Below, in pieces: positions 13,811 through 25,216 of a stretch of DNA of 64,000 nucleotides. The stretch is from Orthonyx spaldingii. Lineage: Eukaryota; Chordata; Aves; Passeriformes; Orthonychidae. A model generated the notes under the pieces. The model saw only the letters and a list, made by a program, of their open reading frames with translations. It searched no databases and was not told the DNA's origin. The translations under genes and the position numbers were made by a program. Location: assembly GCA_013397795.1 (NCBI GenBank), contig VZTJ01000079.1, positions 983,914 to 1,047,913 of the forward strand. Reading direction: 5' to 3'. Each line of letters starts with the position of its first letter. Positions within the stretch are counted from its first letter, which is position 1.

Positions 13811-13816
13811 TTTATT
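13811..13816 (-). terminator. WTIP: candidate distal polyadenylation signal AATAAA
   Basis: The plus strand reads tttatt, giving AATAAA on the minus strand. The minus-strand sequence after it is rich in T and GT (around 13735-13795), as expected downstream of a cleavage site. It would make a 3' UTR of about 3.95 kb. Confidence 0.45.
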
Positions 13817-16287
13817 GAAAAAAGCAGATTATAGCATCTAAGGTTAAATGAAACTTCTGACTTTAATATTAAATAACTTAAGATGATAGCAAGTAGCTTC
13901 TTCTTTAGATAAATAAATCTACATTTCCCAATTTTTTCTTCAACAATCAAGGGAATCAAACACTGAAACACAAAACCACAAGTAATTCTAAAGACTAAAA
14001 GACAGAAGCACATTGAAAGGTTTTACAAGGATATATATATATACAAAAATAGTTAACTGATGTATATTTTCAGCATGTAAACTAGTTACATGATATACAA
14101 ACTGGGAATTCATATATTTCCTACAAAATAAAAATCAACGTTGGTCCAAGTTCTTGGAAGAAAACTATATTCTTTTAAAGAAAATGAAAATATTTCTCAA
14201 ACGAAAACTTAATTTAAGTCAAATTATATACTCTAGTTATGGCATTAGTTACAGGATGAATCACAAACTTTTAAACTTTTCTTGAAACACAAGAAAGCAG
14301 CTTTTGTCTCCTTCAGAGCTTTGGTTTACTTTACTACTCTGGAATTTCTGGTCTTAAAGAGCTCCTCTAACCATGTTTTCCTTTTGAAGCTCCACCTTAC
14401 AAAATATATACACATATGTGCACACACGTGAAAGGAAAAGGAAAGAAACCCAAACAAACCCCCTCTGTAAGCACAATTATCTGAGTGCATTCTTCTGTTT
14501 TTCAGTGATTATTTTGGTCCTTTCTTTGGAACGCGTCCTCCCGTGGACGAGGGACCCTGCACCGCCCACAGCAGCTCGTGCAGGAGGGGCTTGGGAAGAT
14601 TCCCTGCCTACATGGAGAGGTGTAGGCCTGATGCAAATGAGAACAGGTTTTATTGATGTAACTTTATGGAAATATTCTGAAAATACAGTAAAGGCTTCTG
14701 AAGAACAATTGCACCGTAAGATGAACTTAGGAAGTTCTCATCATCTGTGGTGAACTGATTTAACATAAGAGTATTCCGTAAGAAAATCATTAAAACAAGC
14801 TTTCTCATTTACACAATTCCCCAGGCAGGAGGTAAAATGTGCAGAAACTGTCACTAGCACTAAAGAGTACAGCACATCATTATTTTAGGTTTGATTTTGT
14901 TTTTCTCTTTGATTTGAAAAAAACCCCAACCAAACCTGGCAAATTTCACTCAAGCCCCAGTTTTTATAGTAAATGCTGGAGAAGCAAAGCTGTACTTCAT
15001 AATACAGTGATGGAATGCATCTGTCTATAGAAAATACTAGAACAACAACTGCTGCTTTCTGGTTTTAAACAAATTGCTTACTCTATATTGAATATTACCT
15101 TTCAGAATTTTTACCATGATGACACTTAACAGATCAGAACTGCACAGAACTACAAGAGACTGACAAATCAGCATGTGAAATGAAATTAAATATTATTCTG
15201 TTCTACAGGATGATCATTTTCAAAAAAAAAGAAGAGGAGGTCTGCTATGTACATGAAAGTGTGCTGTCCCTTGGAAAGTATGTTGGAAACTTAAACTTGC
15301 CCCTGATGGAGGCAAAGTGTTCAGGAAGGTGCTGGCAGAGGATTGGGCTGAATGTCAGAGTCAGTCACCTCCAGCTCTGTCCACTGTCAGTGTGAAGGTT
15401 TTGCTTCTCTACTGGTAGAGCAAAGCATTTTCCCAGTTCAGCAAGCAACTGTTATTTGTTCCCAGGAACAGACCCAAACCTTCTCTGTGTATTTTAACAA
15501 TTGTTTTCTTAATTTGGGTGCCTTAATATATATTGTAAAGACATGCAAGTGAAAATGCCTCAAAGCTAAATGTGGTCCAAAGCACCCTCCTGCAATGGAG
15601 AAAGCATTCCATTGCAGCTGATGCTAGAAGTTTATCCTGAAGCTCTGGCACCTTCCATATTTGTAATAACCTGAAGGAACTGACCTAGTCATACAGTCCA
15701 GTTAAGACATTTTTTTCCCCTTTCTCCAACATTTGCTGGCACACGTAGTTCCACTTCCTCCTGAGGCTGGGCTGCTGACTATGGGCACAAAGGGAGTGGC
15801 TGCAAATGCAGAAGTGCACGTGCACTCCTGGCCTCTCGTTTGCAGGCCAGGCCTTTTGGGCCACAGTGGGGCACTGATTGCACTGTAGTTCCTTCAAATC
15901 CTGGCACTCACATTAAACATGTTAATTATAAACTGATATATGTTAACTACAAAATGACTTTGCCCAGGAGCAGTCAGTAGGACAAGTTAACCTAGGCCAA
16001 TGGAAGTCTGGCAGAAGTTCAGGAAGTGTCCCTTTTGTTCCCTACTAACAGAAAAAAACAGTTGTCAGGAATTTTTCCTGTTCTCCCACCCCCCCACCTT
16101 TCCCCATAAGGAAATTCCAGACTATCAAAAAGTTCTGTTAAGGGAGTTAATTATTCCACTTAGGAATTAGTGGCCATTGGATGCTCTTTGTGCTTTTCAA
16201 GAGCACCACAAATGGCTTTCAAAAAGTCAATGGAGCATAAGAAACTAAACTGCAATGGTGTTGCCAAATAAGTCATTTCATCAGTCT

Positions 16288-16335
16288 GCACGCCGAATTT
16301 AACACGGGATCATTTTCGAACGGATCGGGCAGATT
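16288..16335. promoter_or_regulatory. CpG-dense island in AT-rich 3' UTR
   Basis: Six CpG dinucleotides fall within about 40 bp (16291 to 16327) although the surrounding kilobases have very few. Germline methylation normally erodes CpG in such DNA, so local retention hints at selection or an unmethylated site. No specific function can be assigned. Confidence 0.3.
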
Positions 16336-16688
16336 CTCAAGTGTTGAGAACTGGCATGGAAATGTCCCAATTTACACATTCCAAGAATCTGCTCTGGTAT
16401 TTCTATTTCCTCTGGAGCTGAAGAATTTTATTTTATTGTAACTTTGAATACAGTTAAAGACAGCAATGATAAACTGCGGCTTCAGGAAGGCGGGGTCAAT
16501 TCTCCTGAGAATGCAAGGAATTTTTCTGACATACAGATGTGTGATTTGCATGTAAAACATCAGCACATGGTACAAAACAAACCATAAAAAAAGATTCATC
16601 TAACTTCCTATATGGAAGACATATATTTCTCCCCAGAGGTCTGAGGGTACTGTAAAAGCTTATGCAAAACATGGAAGTGTGTACATTC

Positions 16689-16696
16689 TATGTACA
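16689..16696 (-). promoter_or_regulatory. possible Pumilio element in WTIP 3' UTR
   Basis: The minus strand reads TGTACATA, matching the UGUANAUA consensus bound by Pumilio-family RNA-binding proteins. It lies about 1.06 kb after the stop codon. An 8-mer like this occurs by chance, so the call depends on conservation. Confidence 0.25.
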
Positions 16697-16768
16697 GCTA
16701 ATACTTGTTGTAAATACTGATGTTTCAATGGTCTGACTCTCTAAATTACTATTCCTGCTAAACTGCAC

Positions 16769-16774
16769 TTTATT
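16769..16774 (-). terminator. WTIP: candidate proximal polyadenylation signal AATAAA
   Basis: This is the first minus-strand AATAAA that I noticed after the WTIP stop, about 980 nt downstream. Its use would give a 3' UTR of about 1 kb. No transcript evidence is available from sequence alone. Confidence 0.3.
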
Positions 16775-17755
16775 TTCCAATGAGGACAATCACCATAATC
16801 AGTTCAAAAGCAATCTTGAAAAGAACACAAAGCTGAAAAGGTAATACCAAACCACTGTGCCTCTCTTTAATAATGTCTCAACATACAATCATAAAGCAGT
16901 TGGTAACAAATGAAGTCTTGGATAAAACAAGCTGTATAAAGACAAGTGTACCTTTGCATAGAACCCTATTAAACAAAAAACAGGTTTGAAAGATGAATTC
17001 TTTAGTAAGTGCCAAAAGCTCCAGTTGATAGGAATGCATTTTGAAGCCACGGCTACACAGCCAGCAATTACAGAGGACTGCAACTGCTGACCCTGCACGT
17101 GCCAATCTTTTGGATACAATCCTCTCTACCATGGGTTTTACATGAAATGCTTGCCATATTTCCTGAACAAGCTAAATAATTAATCTTTGGATGACTGTGG
17201 GATCCTGTAGGATGGGGAGCTGACGTAGGCCTGATGCTTCTTTGCAGAACACCCTTCTTCAACCTCGCTGAAAACTGCCCTGGCTAAAACACCTGCTTGC
17301 TGCCTATTCCCTGCCTCTGGATTCTAAGTATTCTCTAAGACCAGAATTCAACAAAACTAGCTAAAATGCTAGCATTTATCTTATCATGCTTGCTGCAATA
17401 TGATAAGGTGCTAACTTTTGGAAAGTAATTCTACACTCCTCACTTGGGTGAAAGCTCCACTGAAGGAAGTGAGTAGGGAGTGCGGAACAGCCCTTTGTAC
17501 CATTAGAAATGCTGCCATTTACAGTTACAATTTAGTGGTGAGTCATTTGTTCAAGTAGACGGTGTCTCAGTGAAAATGTCTAGATAAAAGAATGCATATG
17601 TACAAGATCAGAAAAGGACCCCTCACCTCTGATTCAAAAAATAAATAGCTGGTTTAGATGGTTATTACTGGAACCTCATCTTTAAAGGAACACAAAAGTC
17701 ATTTTTAGATTTTTGTCTTCTCTTTCGAACGGCTTATTGATCATGGAAATGTCTT

Positions 17756-17908
17756 TCAGAGTTCTGTGACATGCATTGGGTAGCTTGGAGGTGGATGTGA
17801 TGGCAGTTTGATATTAAGGCGCCTGATATGACAGCTGTGGCAGAGCAAGTGGCCCTCTAGGGGGTAACAACGATGGCCTTCCTCATCATTGAGCTGCAAG
17901 CCACAGTC
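17756..17908 (-). CDS. WTIP: WTIP last coding exon: end of LIM3 and C-terminal tail
   Basis: The exon starts after a pyrimidine-rich acceptor (tgtctttcttccag) in phase 0 and encodes 50 residues plus a TGA stop at 17756-17758. It begins with DCGLQLNDEEG, which completes the CEDC zinc-ligand pair begun in the previous exon, and continues through RCYPLEGHLLCHSCH with the last CxxC ligands of LIM3. After the LIM fold come RRLNIKLPSHPPPSYP and a terminal MHVTEL. VTEL (17759-17770) fits a class I PDZ-domain ligand, as described for WTIP. PPSY (17780-17791) fits a PPxY motif recognised by WW domains, which I do not recall in mammalian WTIP. Start and frame are fixed by the match across the splice junction. 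Confidence 0.93.
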   Translation of the reverse strand, partial: DCGLQLNDEEGHRCYPLEGHLLCHSCHIRRLNIKLPSHPPPSYPMHVTEL

Positions 17909-20549
17909 CTGGAAGAAAGACAGACATCCCAGATCAATGAGTGACTCAGGCCAGCCTCTCACAGCGCTGCTGGTCTGTCCTGCACAACCCCCAGAGCTCC
18001 CTCCCTGCCCCCAAAGCCAGCAGCCTCCACAGCTTCTGGCAGGTGCACCCTGACCATCTCCTACTGACATGACTGAAAGCAAACAGCACAGTCTGTAGTA
18101 GTGCCCAGCCTTTTTTCACCTCTGGTTCCCATTCTGGTCTCTTCTTCACCTAATAAACGTTGATGCAAATCAGCCAAAAAGTAGGCCAGGGGCTGACCCT
18201 GACAAACACAACCTGGAAGAGGCTCAAACAGGAAAGGAGCTAATTCTGCAACAAGGCAGTGAGCAAGCTGTGGGGGAGCATACAAAGAGAATGAGAGGAG
18301 AGAGGAAAAGGGGGGAGAGGTGACATATCCTACTTCTGGAGCAAGGCTCCACTTTCTCTAATTTGGAATGAAAAGAACTTAAAGACTTCAAGGCCAGTGG
18401 CCCATCTTTAGTGGAAATGCTGGTACGTCTGGGACTGACACATAACTACAGGGACAGAGATAAACAGAAAAGTAACTAACAGTGATCCTGCCTGCTGCCT
18501 GTTATGTACACTGCAATAGAGAGCATCCTGATTTCCAGCTGCTGTCATTGTAATTCTGAGGGCATTTGGAAATCATTGAAGTTTGGTGCTCAGATTTAAT
18601 GTTTCAAGTATGTTAAATACTTAGAAATTATTACTGTGATCAGTTCTGAGAAACCAGAAATTCTGAGTATGCATCTGTGCACTTAATAGAAAGAAAAAAA
18701 AAACCAGAACAACCTGGTCATATAGGTTATTTTAGTACTGAAAACAAATGCAAAGTTTTTAACTGAACACAAAGTATAATATTTCAGCTTTCACAGCTCA
18801 ATTTTAAATCCTCAAATTTTACAATGCTGAAATAAGACTGAAAATGGGTTTTAAACTAAGTTTTAAAACTGGAGTGTTAATTTATTGTGAGGTCTTAATC
18901 CAAGTATCTACCAAGGTAATTTTCTGTGTGTTGTTATATATGATAAAATGATTTTATAGCAATTTGTACAAGATTTAAAATTAGAATGTACCAATTTCAG
19001 ACACCTTACAGATGCACCAAGTGTTCATATCTTTTTCCCTTTCCAAAACTGAATTGCCTTTCTGCAAGGAGAAAGCCTTCCTTGTCAGTGGATTCCAGCT
19101 TCAGAATGGGGCTCCAGTGATCTCTAAGAGGGCTTGAACTCCTCCGCAGAAGTCAGGTGGTTGCACATGAAAGAGACGGCACAGAACAGCAGCAAAGTTT
19201 CCAACCCGACCACTGACTGTGCGTGGCCACCAGCTGAGGGTGACATCATCAGCAGATCAGAAGTGGCTGCCTCAGTCATCACAGCCTTTGCTGAAGTCTT
19301 CACACGTGTCCCTCAAAATTCTCGCTGTTCCAGCAGCATTTGGGGACAGCAGTGACCCAGCGGGACAGAGAGCCTGGCTGAGACTATCAGGCAGTAACCC
19401 ACTCCTCCTGACACATGGCTAACTCCTGATTTCTGTACATAAATGCACTCTGCCTTTCTGGGCAGATGTGGAGGCAGCTTGATTTGCCTCAAATGGGAAG
19501 GAGAATGGGGGAATGAATAATGAAACAGAACGGAAAATAAACCCCCAGTGGGACATTCCAGCATAAAGTCAATAGCCTGAGAGAGCAGGGGAGGGAGCTG
19601 TCATCTTAGGTGAAGCCTGCACAAAGCAATAGTTGGAGGAAGGAGGAGGGAAGTTCAGCTCTCCAAAATACTGTGATTTCCTGTGCCAATTTCTCTTGAA
19701 AAATAAATAGAAATGGATGGAGTATCGGGTGTCTCTGTTGAAAGGAGATAGCTGAGTGGATGGGGCCTTCCTTACATTCAGGTACATAACATTTCAAGAT
19801 GCCCTGAATTTTGGTACTTGCCCTCTCAGTCAGAAGATTCTTTGTAAAACCTTTGTGCACCAGTGCAGGAAGGCAGCACTGCTGCATTGTTGCCCCTGGT
19901 GCCAACAGGTAGGATCTGTGTGGATATTTGTGTGCTACGTCAGAGTGCCAAACCTACAGTAAAAGGGAAGGTTTTGGTTGATCTCAGCTTAGTGAGTTTG
20001 TTTCCCTTCTCATGTTCCTGGATGCAGGACTAAGGAAGAACTCAGGTCTCCTCTCTGAAGCAAGAGCACTAACTCCACAGCTTGATCTGTGGCAATAAAT
20101 GTTTAATGTTCTGCACAATAAGAAAACTGCTCCCAAAAAAGTGACAGAAAGTCAGTGGTACCCTTGTTTCTTTCCTAGCAAAGAATCAATATTCATTCAG
20201 CATGGAAAAACCAGATCCCCTACAAAAGCCTTCCAGTGAGACTCCTTTCCTGCACAGGCAATGTAAATTCAAGTCTCCTCAGATCAGAGCCCTACAGACT
20301 GTACCTAGAGATGAGGAAAAAGAGAACTGGCACCAACTCTTTGCACTCTCCCTATCCAGAAGTATTGAGAAAACTGAACCCAGTGAACCAAGCCCAGCTC
20401 TGAAGTTAATGTATTGGGAAAAAAACCCTCCAAAACTAATTTGGCACTGGCAATGGCAGCACCACTTGCAGCCCAGACAGCATTCACCCCTTTGCCTTCC
20501 TCCAGGAGCTGTGAGGCAGAGCCCTACCTGCCCAGAGCCTGGGGCTCAC
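17909..20549 (-). other. WTIP: WTIP intron between the LIM3 exons
   Basis: A 2641-bp intron with a GT donor at 20549-20548 and an AG acceptor at 17910-17909. It contains no recognisable transposon or other exon. Open frames inside it, such as 19134-19355 on the plus strand, have no known motif. Confidence 0.85.
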
Positions 20550-20618
20550 CTCGCAGTGGTAGCACTCCACGTGGTAATCCTTGTCCATCGACACCACCCG
20601 GATGGTCTCCTCGGAGCC
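20550..20618 (-). CDS. WTIP: WTIP exon: middle of LIM3
   Basis: A 69-bp exon of 23 whole codons, phase 0 at both ends, bounded by a cttccccccag acceptor and a gtgagc donor. It encodes GSEETIRVVSMDKDYHVEC followed by YHCE. The HVEC segment supplies the H-x2-C ligands of LIM3, and the final cysteine pairs with the one in the next exon to form CEDC. The run IRVVSMDxDYH is nearly invariant in the Ajuba/LIMD1/WTIP family. The exon is GC-rich with several CpGs in contrast to its introns, as usual for constrained coding sequence. Confidence 0.95.
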
Positions 20619-22314
20619 CTGGGGGGAAGCAGAGGGAAAGTCAAGAGTGGTGTCTAAGAGCCATTTTTTCAGTCTTCACTCAGTGCCCAGCCTGTTGCTT
20701 TGGAGAGTGTTTCCCTGGGGGATTCCCCCACAGCAGAGCTCTGTGACTGCTGAGGTCTCGATCCCTGGACAGGCACTGCACCACTCCTTGGCTGTGGAGC
20801 AGTAGCGTGGGTGTCTGGCACACCTAAGCTGCAGAGGTCATTTGGGAAGTGTAGCCAAAACCTCATCCTGAAGGAACAAATTAATTCAAATAATGTTCCA
20901 AGGGCACCCAGGATCTGAACAGGTTACCAGTCAAAAACCTGCTCATTGGGTGACTTTTCCTTGTATACATCCTGCTCTGTCTTCCAGACTTGTATTCCCC
21001 TCAAGCCATCTGCTGCACAGCTCTTTTGCACATGCATGTCCCTGTGTCCCCCACAGGGACTGACATACCAGTCTGGCAGGTAATTACGTGCACAGGCCAA
21101 ACCTCAGCGTGAGGGTGGGTGCAGCAGAGTTGTGCAATTCCTGGCTGAGCCCCAGGCCCTGCAGAGCAGCCCATACCCTTCAAGTAACCTCACAGGCTCT
21201 TTTCCTGATCCACTCTGAAGACAGAGCTCATTAAATTGGTTGCCTTGCATTGTTTCCAGTTCCAGGTGTGGTTACAGCACCAGATATGACGTGGACTGTG
21301 TCTGAGAGAAGCTGTGGGCAAGCTAGTACCTGCATTGCTAGACTTGAACTAACCTAAGAAAACTCCCTGGGAAAGAATATGGAGTCTGTCCTGCTAGTCA
21401 TCAGGTGAGTCAGCACTATGACTGCCTTTTATTTCTTCTTCTTTCTTTCTTGAAAAAAGTATTATTCTTTAAGACTCAAATTTGGTGAAATTTACATAGA
21501 GGTTTTCTCCTCACAACCCACCACCAGGACAAGCAGTTCTGGTTCAGCCTTTATAGGGTTTTTTAGTTATGTAAGGCTTCGCCAATTTATAGAAATACTA
21601 ATGACAAATGAGAGTAATGAGCAGAGTGATAGAGGTGGGCATGTGAGAGGCTTTAGCCTCAGGCCTTACTGGGGCACAGCAGCTTACAGGAGGGAAGCTC
21701 TGACTCTATAAACATGACAGGAGGAAAAGCAGGGAGATGCTGAGGCCCTTGTTTACAAATGAGCTGGTCAGTGACCTCAGCAAAGGGAACTCAGAGGGTC
21801 CTGCACCCACTACAGCATGAGGGAGCACCACTCTGGGGCTAATTGTGCCAACAACACTGTCAGCACAGGCTGAGCTTGCAAGCAGATTTCATCTCGTTCC
21901 ATTTTTGTTGTTGCCTTTTCAACCCCTTTAAGAACTTTAATTCCATTGCCACTTCAGGACAACAGACTGTGTGGCCTTCTCACAGGGTCAGTGTAACCAT
22001 CAGATGCCTTTTCAGGGGCTTTACTCCCTGGGTTGTTTTTGGAGCCCCAGGCAGTGTTTTCAATTAAATGAGGTTTCTAACAGATTAATGAGGACCTTGA
22101 AAGCACCCTATAAAGTACTATGCTGTAGAAGTAGTATGACTATTACAACCTCTGGGAATGTTTGGGAGGGACTTTACTGCTGAACTGTGTTTCATTTAGT
22201 ATCTAACATAGCATAGATTCTGGGAGAAGAAGGAAAAGCATTTAGTCTGTTTTTAGAATGTGCCCATATGCCAACAGCTGTTTTCCATAAGAGTCAGTGC
22301 ATGTTAACACCTAC
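20619..22314 (-). other. WTIP: WTIP intron within LIM3
   Basis: A 1696-bp phase-0 intron between 22315 and 20618. No transposon, tandem array or additional exon is recognisable in it. Confidence 0.85.
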
Positions 22315-22366
22315 CTGTGCTGGGAGGATCGGCTGGTTACAGGAAGCACATTTTGGTGCAAAAACC
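22315..22366 (-). CDS. WTIP: WTIP exon: start of LIM3
   Basis: A 52-bp exon with one base completing a split codon, then 17 codons: VFAPKCASCNQPILPAQ. The acceptor is cctag and the donor gtaggt. CASC is the first CxxC zinc-ligand pair of LIM3. The preceding split codon AC|G gives Thr, so the junction reads DYHT-VFAPKC, which separates WTIP from LIMD1 and Ajuba as I remember them. The exon is very short but fits the phases of both neighbours exactly (phase 2 in, phase 0 out). Confidence 0.94.
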
Positions 22367-23466
22367 CTAGGGTACAAGAAGAAAGTGTTCCAATCACATT
22401 TAAGGCTTTTCAAAAAGTAGAACCAAGAGAGCCATTCTAATCATGCCTGGTTTTTAGTGAAATGGAGATCCACAGGATTTGAAAGACCTCTAATTGTTTG
22501 ATGATATTCAATGAAAAGGAGATTTGGGAAAGGCTGATCTACCCCAGCTTTATTGTTTAGGTCTTCCCGACCTTGAGGCATAGTGAATCCACCCCTCTTC
22601 CTGCATATACCCTTTTTCTTTCCTTCCTTTATTTATAAAACCATTCAAATTCTTCCATGGCCTTGATGTTTGACTGCAAAGCAGCTCCTGACTTAGTGAC
22701 TGTCACTCTCTGATATCAGGAATACATAATCATGCTAAACAGGAGAGGGGCTGATCATGGCCAGGATCTACCAGCTAAATACACAGCTGGGCTTACGGTC
22801 CACAGCTGCATTTTGTGACAGTCACTGGGCCAACACTCACTGTGTCCCTGTAACACAGACTGGCACCAACAGGGCTGAATTCAGGGTGATTTACTCTCGC
22901 TGCATCACTGAGTTATTGGTTAACTGGAGCTAAGCGCAGGATCCCATTGCCTTTGAGCAGAATCAGGAAGGAGTCCAAAAGCAATCTCTTAAGCCTCTAC
23001 CTTTTGTCAGGTAAGGCTAAATTTGTTCTAACACTGACTGTTAGTTACACATCTTCTGTCCCAGTTAACAAAACTTACACCCGGGTCAAGCACCACCAGA
23101 ACCTCTATCTTGGAAAATGCTAGCAGAACCTACCAACACTTGCAGAAGCCTGGTATAATTAGTATTGATAGTCCTGAAAGAAGTAGAGAAACAGCCCCCA
23201 AGAAATGCATCCTCTGACACAATTTGATTTTCAGTTTCACTTGGCCGCTGTATGCTATACTGGGCCCATGAAGTACCCCTTAATAAACCTTAAAATATTT
23301 TACAAATGCAACACATGAAAGCAGCAGCAGTTAAGGGACATGTAAGCAAACAGGAGTGACATTTTCATGTATTACAAGGTTTTTTCATGTATTACAAGGT
23401 TTATAACTACATCAATGATTTAACTACTATGATTTTTCTGAGCATGCAGTGGATTTGTGTACTCAC
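22367..23466 (-). other. WTIP: WTIP intron between LIM2 and LIM3
   Basis: A 1100-bp phase-2 intron. It holds a perfect 20-bp tandem duplication at 23363-23402 close to its 5' end. No other repeat or exon is recognisable. Confidence 0.85.
23363..23402. repeat. 20-bp tandem duplication
   Basis: The 20-mer tttcatgtattacaaggttt is present twice in direct succession with no mismatch. It lies in the intron about 65-104 bp after the WTIP donor at 23466. It looks like a recent slippage duplication. Confidence 0.9.
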
Positions 23467-23597
23467 GTATGGTAGTCTTTGACACAGTAAATATTGTTCT
23501 CCACATCTACAGTGAAGGGGACTCCATCCAAACACTCGTTACACACCACACAGCGGAAGCAGCCAGGATGGTAGGACTTTCCAAGGGCCTGTAAGAT
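23467..23597 (-). CDS. WTIP: WTIP exon: main part of LIM2
   Basis: A 131-bp exon (43 codons plus two bases) encoding ILQALGKSYHPGCFRC, VVCNECLDGVPF, TVDVENNIYC and VKDYH, ending in the first two bases of a Thr codon. Zinc ligands visible here are HPGC, CVVC (its first Cys from FRC) and C-x2-D in CVKD, as in LIM2 of this family. The donor is ac|gtgag. I placed the acceptor after ggtaag at 23599-23598 because the family keeps ILQ before ALGKSYHPGC. A second AG nine bases further (23590-23589) would remove exactly ILQ in frame. Confidence 0.95.
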
Positions 23598-24770
23598 CTT
23601 ACCAGGCAAACAACAAAATAAGTGGATGCATGATTACATGAGATATTCTCTCCCCATAAACCGCTATGTCTCCCTCATTCATAATAATGACAGAAAGAAA
23701 AGCACTTCAGGATGAAATTACCACTCTGCAGATCTGTCAGCAAGGGGCCTCTTAAAACAATCAACTTGCTTATTTCAGTGGGTTTCAACATGCTCCCAAT
23801 GAAGAGCAAGAACTAAAAATCAGGCTAAGCCCATCAGTTTTAGCTCTGCAAGGCCAGTACTGCCAATGGAAACTAAAAGTGGCTTCACAGACCACTTCTG
23901 GGAAAATCCCAGACACAAGCTACTGGGATACAGAGTTACTTTACAAAACTTAACCGGCTGTGACAGACAGAATCCAAATCAGTCATTACTCAAAAAGTTA
24001 AATAACACAATAAGCAAATAAAGAGGTGCCTCTTTATTAACTAAGGATCCTAGTCCTCCACAGTTACTGACTGGACATCACTCAGTCGTAGGGGCCCATC
24101 GGTTTCTGATAAAATTCCATCACTATCCATGTGTTTGGACACTGCTCCATGCACCTGCCCAGGCTTTTCCCATGCTGACCTTCCCTACTGCATGTCAAAA
24201 GTTTCAGGGAAAGGTCTGACACAGCCTTGGCTGTGCTACTACAGAACAGATCCCCTCCCTCCTGACATCCCTGTATGCAGCACTCAGTGGGGCACTGAGA
24301 CATCAAGGAGGATGCTGCAAGCCCCTGAACAAGCCCCTGGGCAGAGCGAGACACAGTATCACCTTCAGGCAGCTCTCAACAGCTTATAAAACCAATTCCA
24401 TACATTTCAGGTGTAAGAAGTATCTTTGGAAGGTAATTTCAAAAAGCAGCTGCTAGCACAGTGCTCAGCTTGGAGCTGCTGGGAAGCTTCAGATGAAAAA
24501 TCTCCACAGATCAAGCTCCCATGGCCCTGTAGGTGATTCTATGAATAAAGATAAAGTCAACAGGAAAGAAGTACAGGGAAAAAAAGGCCAATTTAATTTA
24601 ACCTTATTTTTCTCTCTCTAATGAAGCACTGGAGTTCAGTGAGTGGTATCAGACTCTGACTGGCAAGGCTGCAGCTGTACCGGGGTTGGTGCCACGGCAG
24701 GAATGCATTGTGGTGCCAGCCTGGCACGGCTGTGCAGCCACAGGCACTGAGTACAGGGCAGCTCCTCACC

Positions 24771-25216
24771 AGCCCTGCACAGCCCTGCACAGCCCTGTAC
24801 AGCCTTGTNNNNNNNNNNNNNNNNNNNNNNNNNNNNNNNNNNNNNNNNNNNNNNNNNNNNNNNNNNNNNNNNNNNNNNNNNNNNNNNNNNNNNNNNNNNN
24901 NNNNNNNNNNNNNNNNNNNNNNNGTACAGCCTTGTACAGCCCCTACACAGCCCCTGCACAGCCTCTGCACAGCCCCTGCACAGCCCCTGCACAGCCCTTG
25001 CACAGCCTCTGCACAGCCCTGCACACCCTGTACACCCTGCACAGCCTCTGCACAGCCCCTACACAGCCCTGCACCCCCTGCACAGCCCCTACACAGCCCC
25101 TACACACCCTGCACAGCCCCTGCACACCCCTGCACACCCTGCATATCCTGCACAGCCCTGCAGAGCCCCAGCCCTACACAGCCCTGCAAAGCCCCTGCAC
25201 ACCCTGCACAGCCCCA
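24771..25216. repeat. GC-rich minisatellite, unit about 10-11 bp
   Basis: Head-to-tail copies of a unit close to cacagcccctg, with variants such as cacagcctctg, cacaccctg and tacagccctg. The unit is 9 to 11 bp, so the frame shifts repeatedly and several frames stay open on both strands; the resulting 118-228 codon frames are artefacts. The array is interrupted by a run of N, so its true length is unknown. Confidence 0.93.
24809..24923. other. assembly gap (115 N) inside the minisatellite
   Basis: An unbroken run of N flanked on both sides by the same tandem unit. The gap most likely results from assembly failure in the repeat, and the real array may be longer or shorter. Confidence 0.98.

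Larger units (their letters stand above)
13790..17755 (-). other. WTIP: probable WTIP 3' UTR
   Basis: Nearly 4 kb directly after the WTIP stop codon is AT-rich, free of recognisable transposons and without a coding frame, as expected of a long vertebrate 3' UTR. Minus-strand AATAAA hexamers occur at 16769-16774, 16427-16437 (two overlapping), 14648-14653 and 13811-13816, so several alternative ends are possible. The most distal one is followed by a T/GT-rich stretch, suited to a cleavage signal. The extent is inferred; a transcript could end about 1 kb after the stop. Confidence 0.55.

Noticed and set aside
24525..24548. Possible CR1 terminus (tgattctatgaa)
   Set aside because: No adjoining CR1 body can be read on either side, and the word is short.
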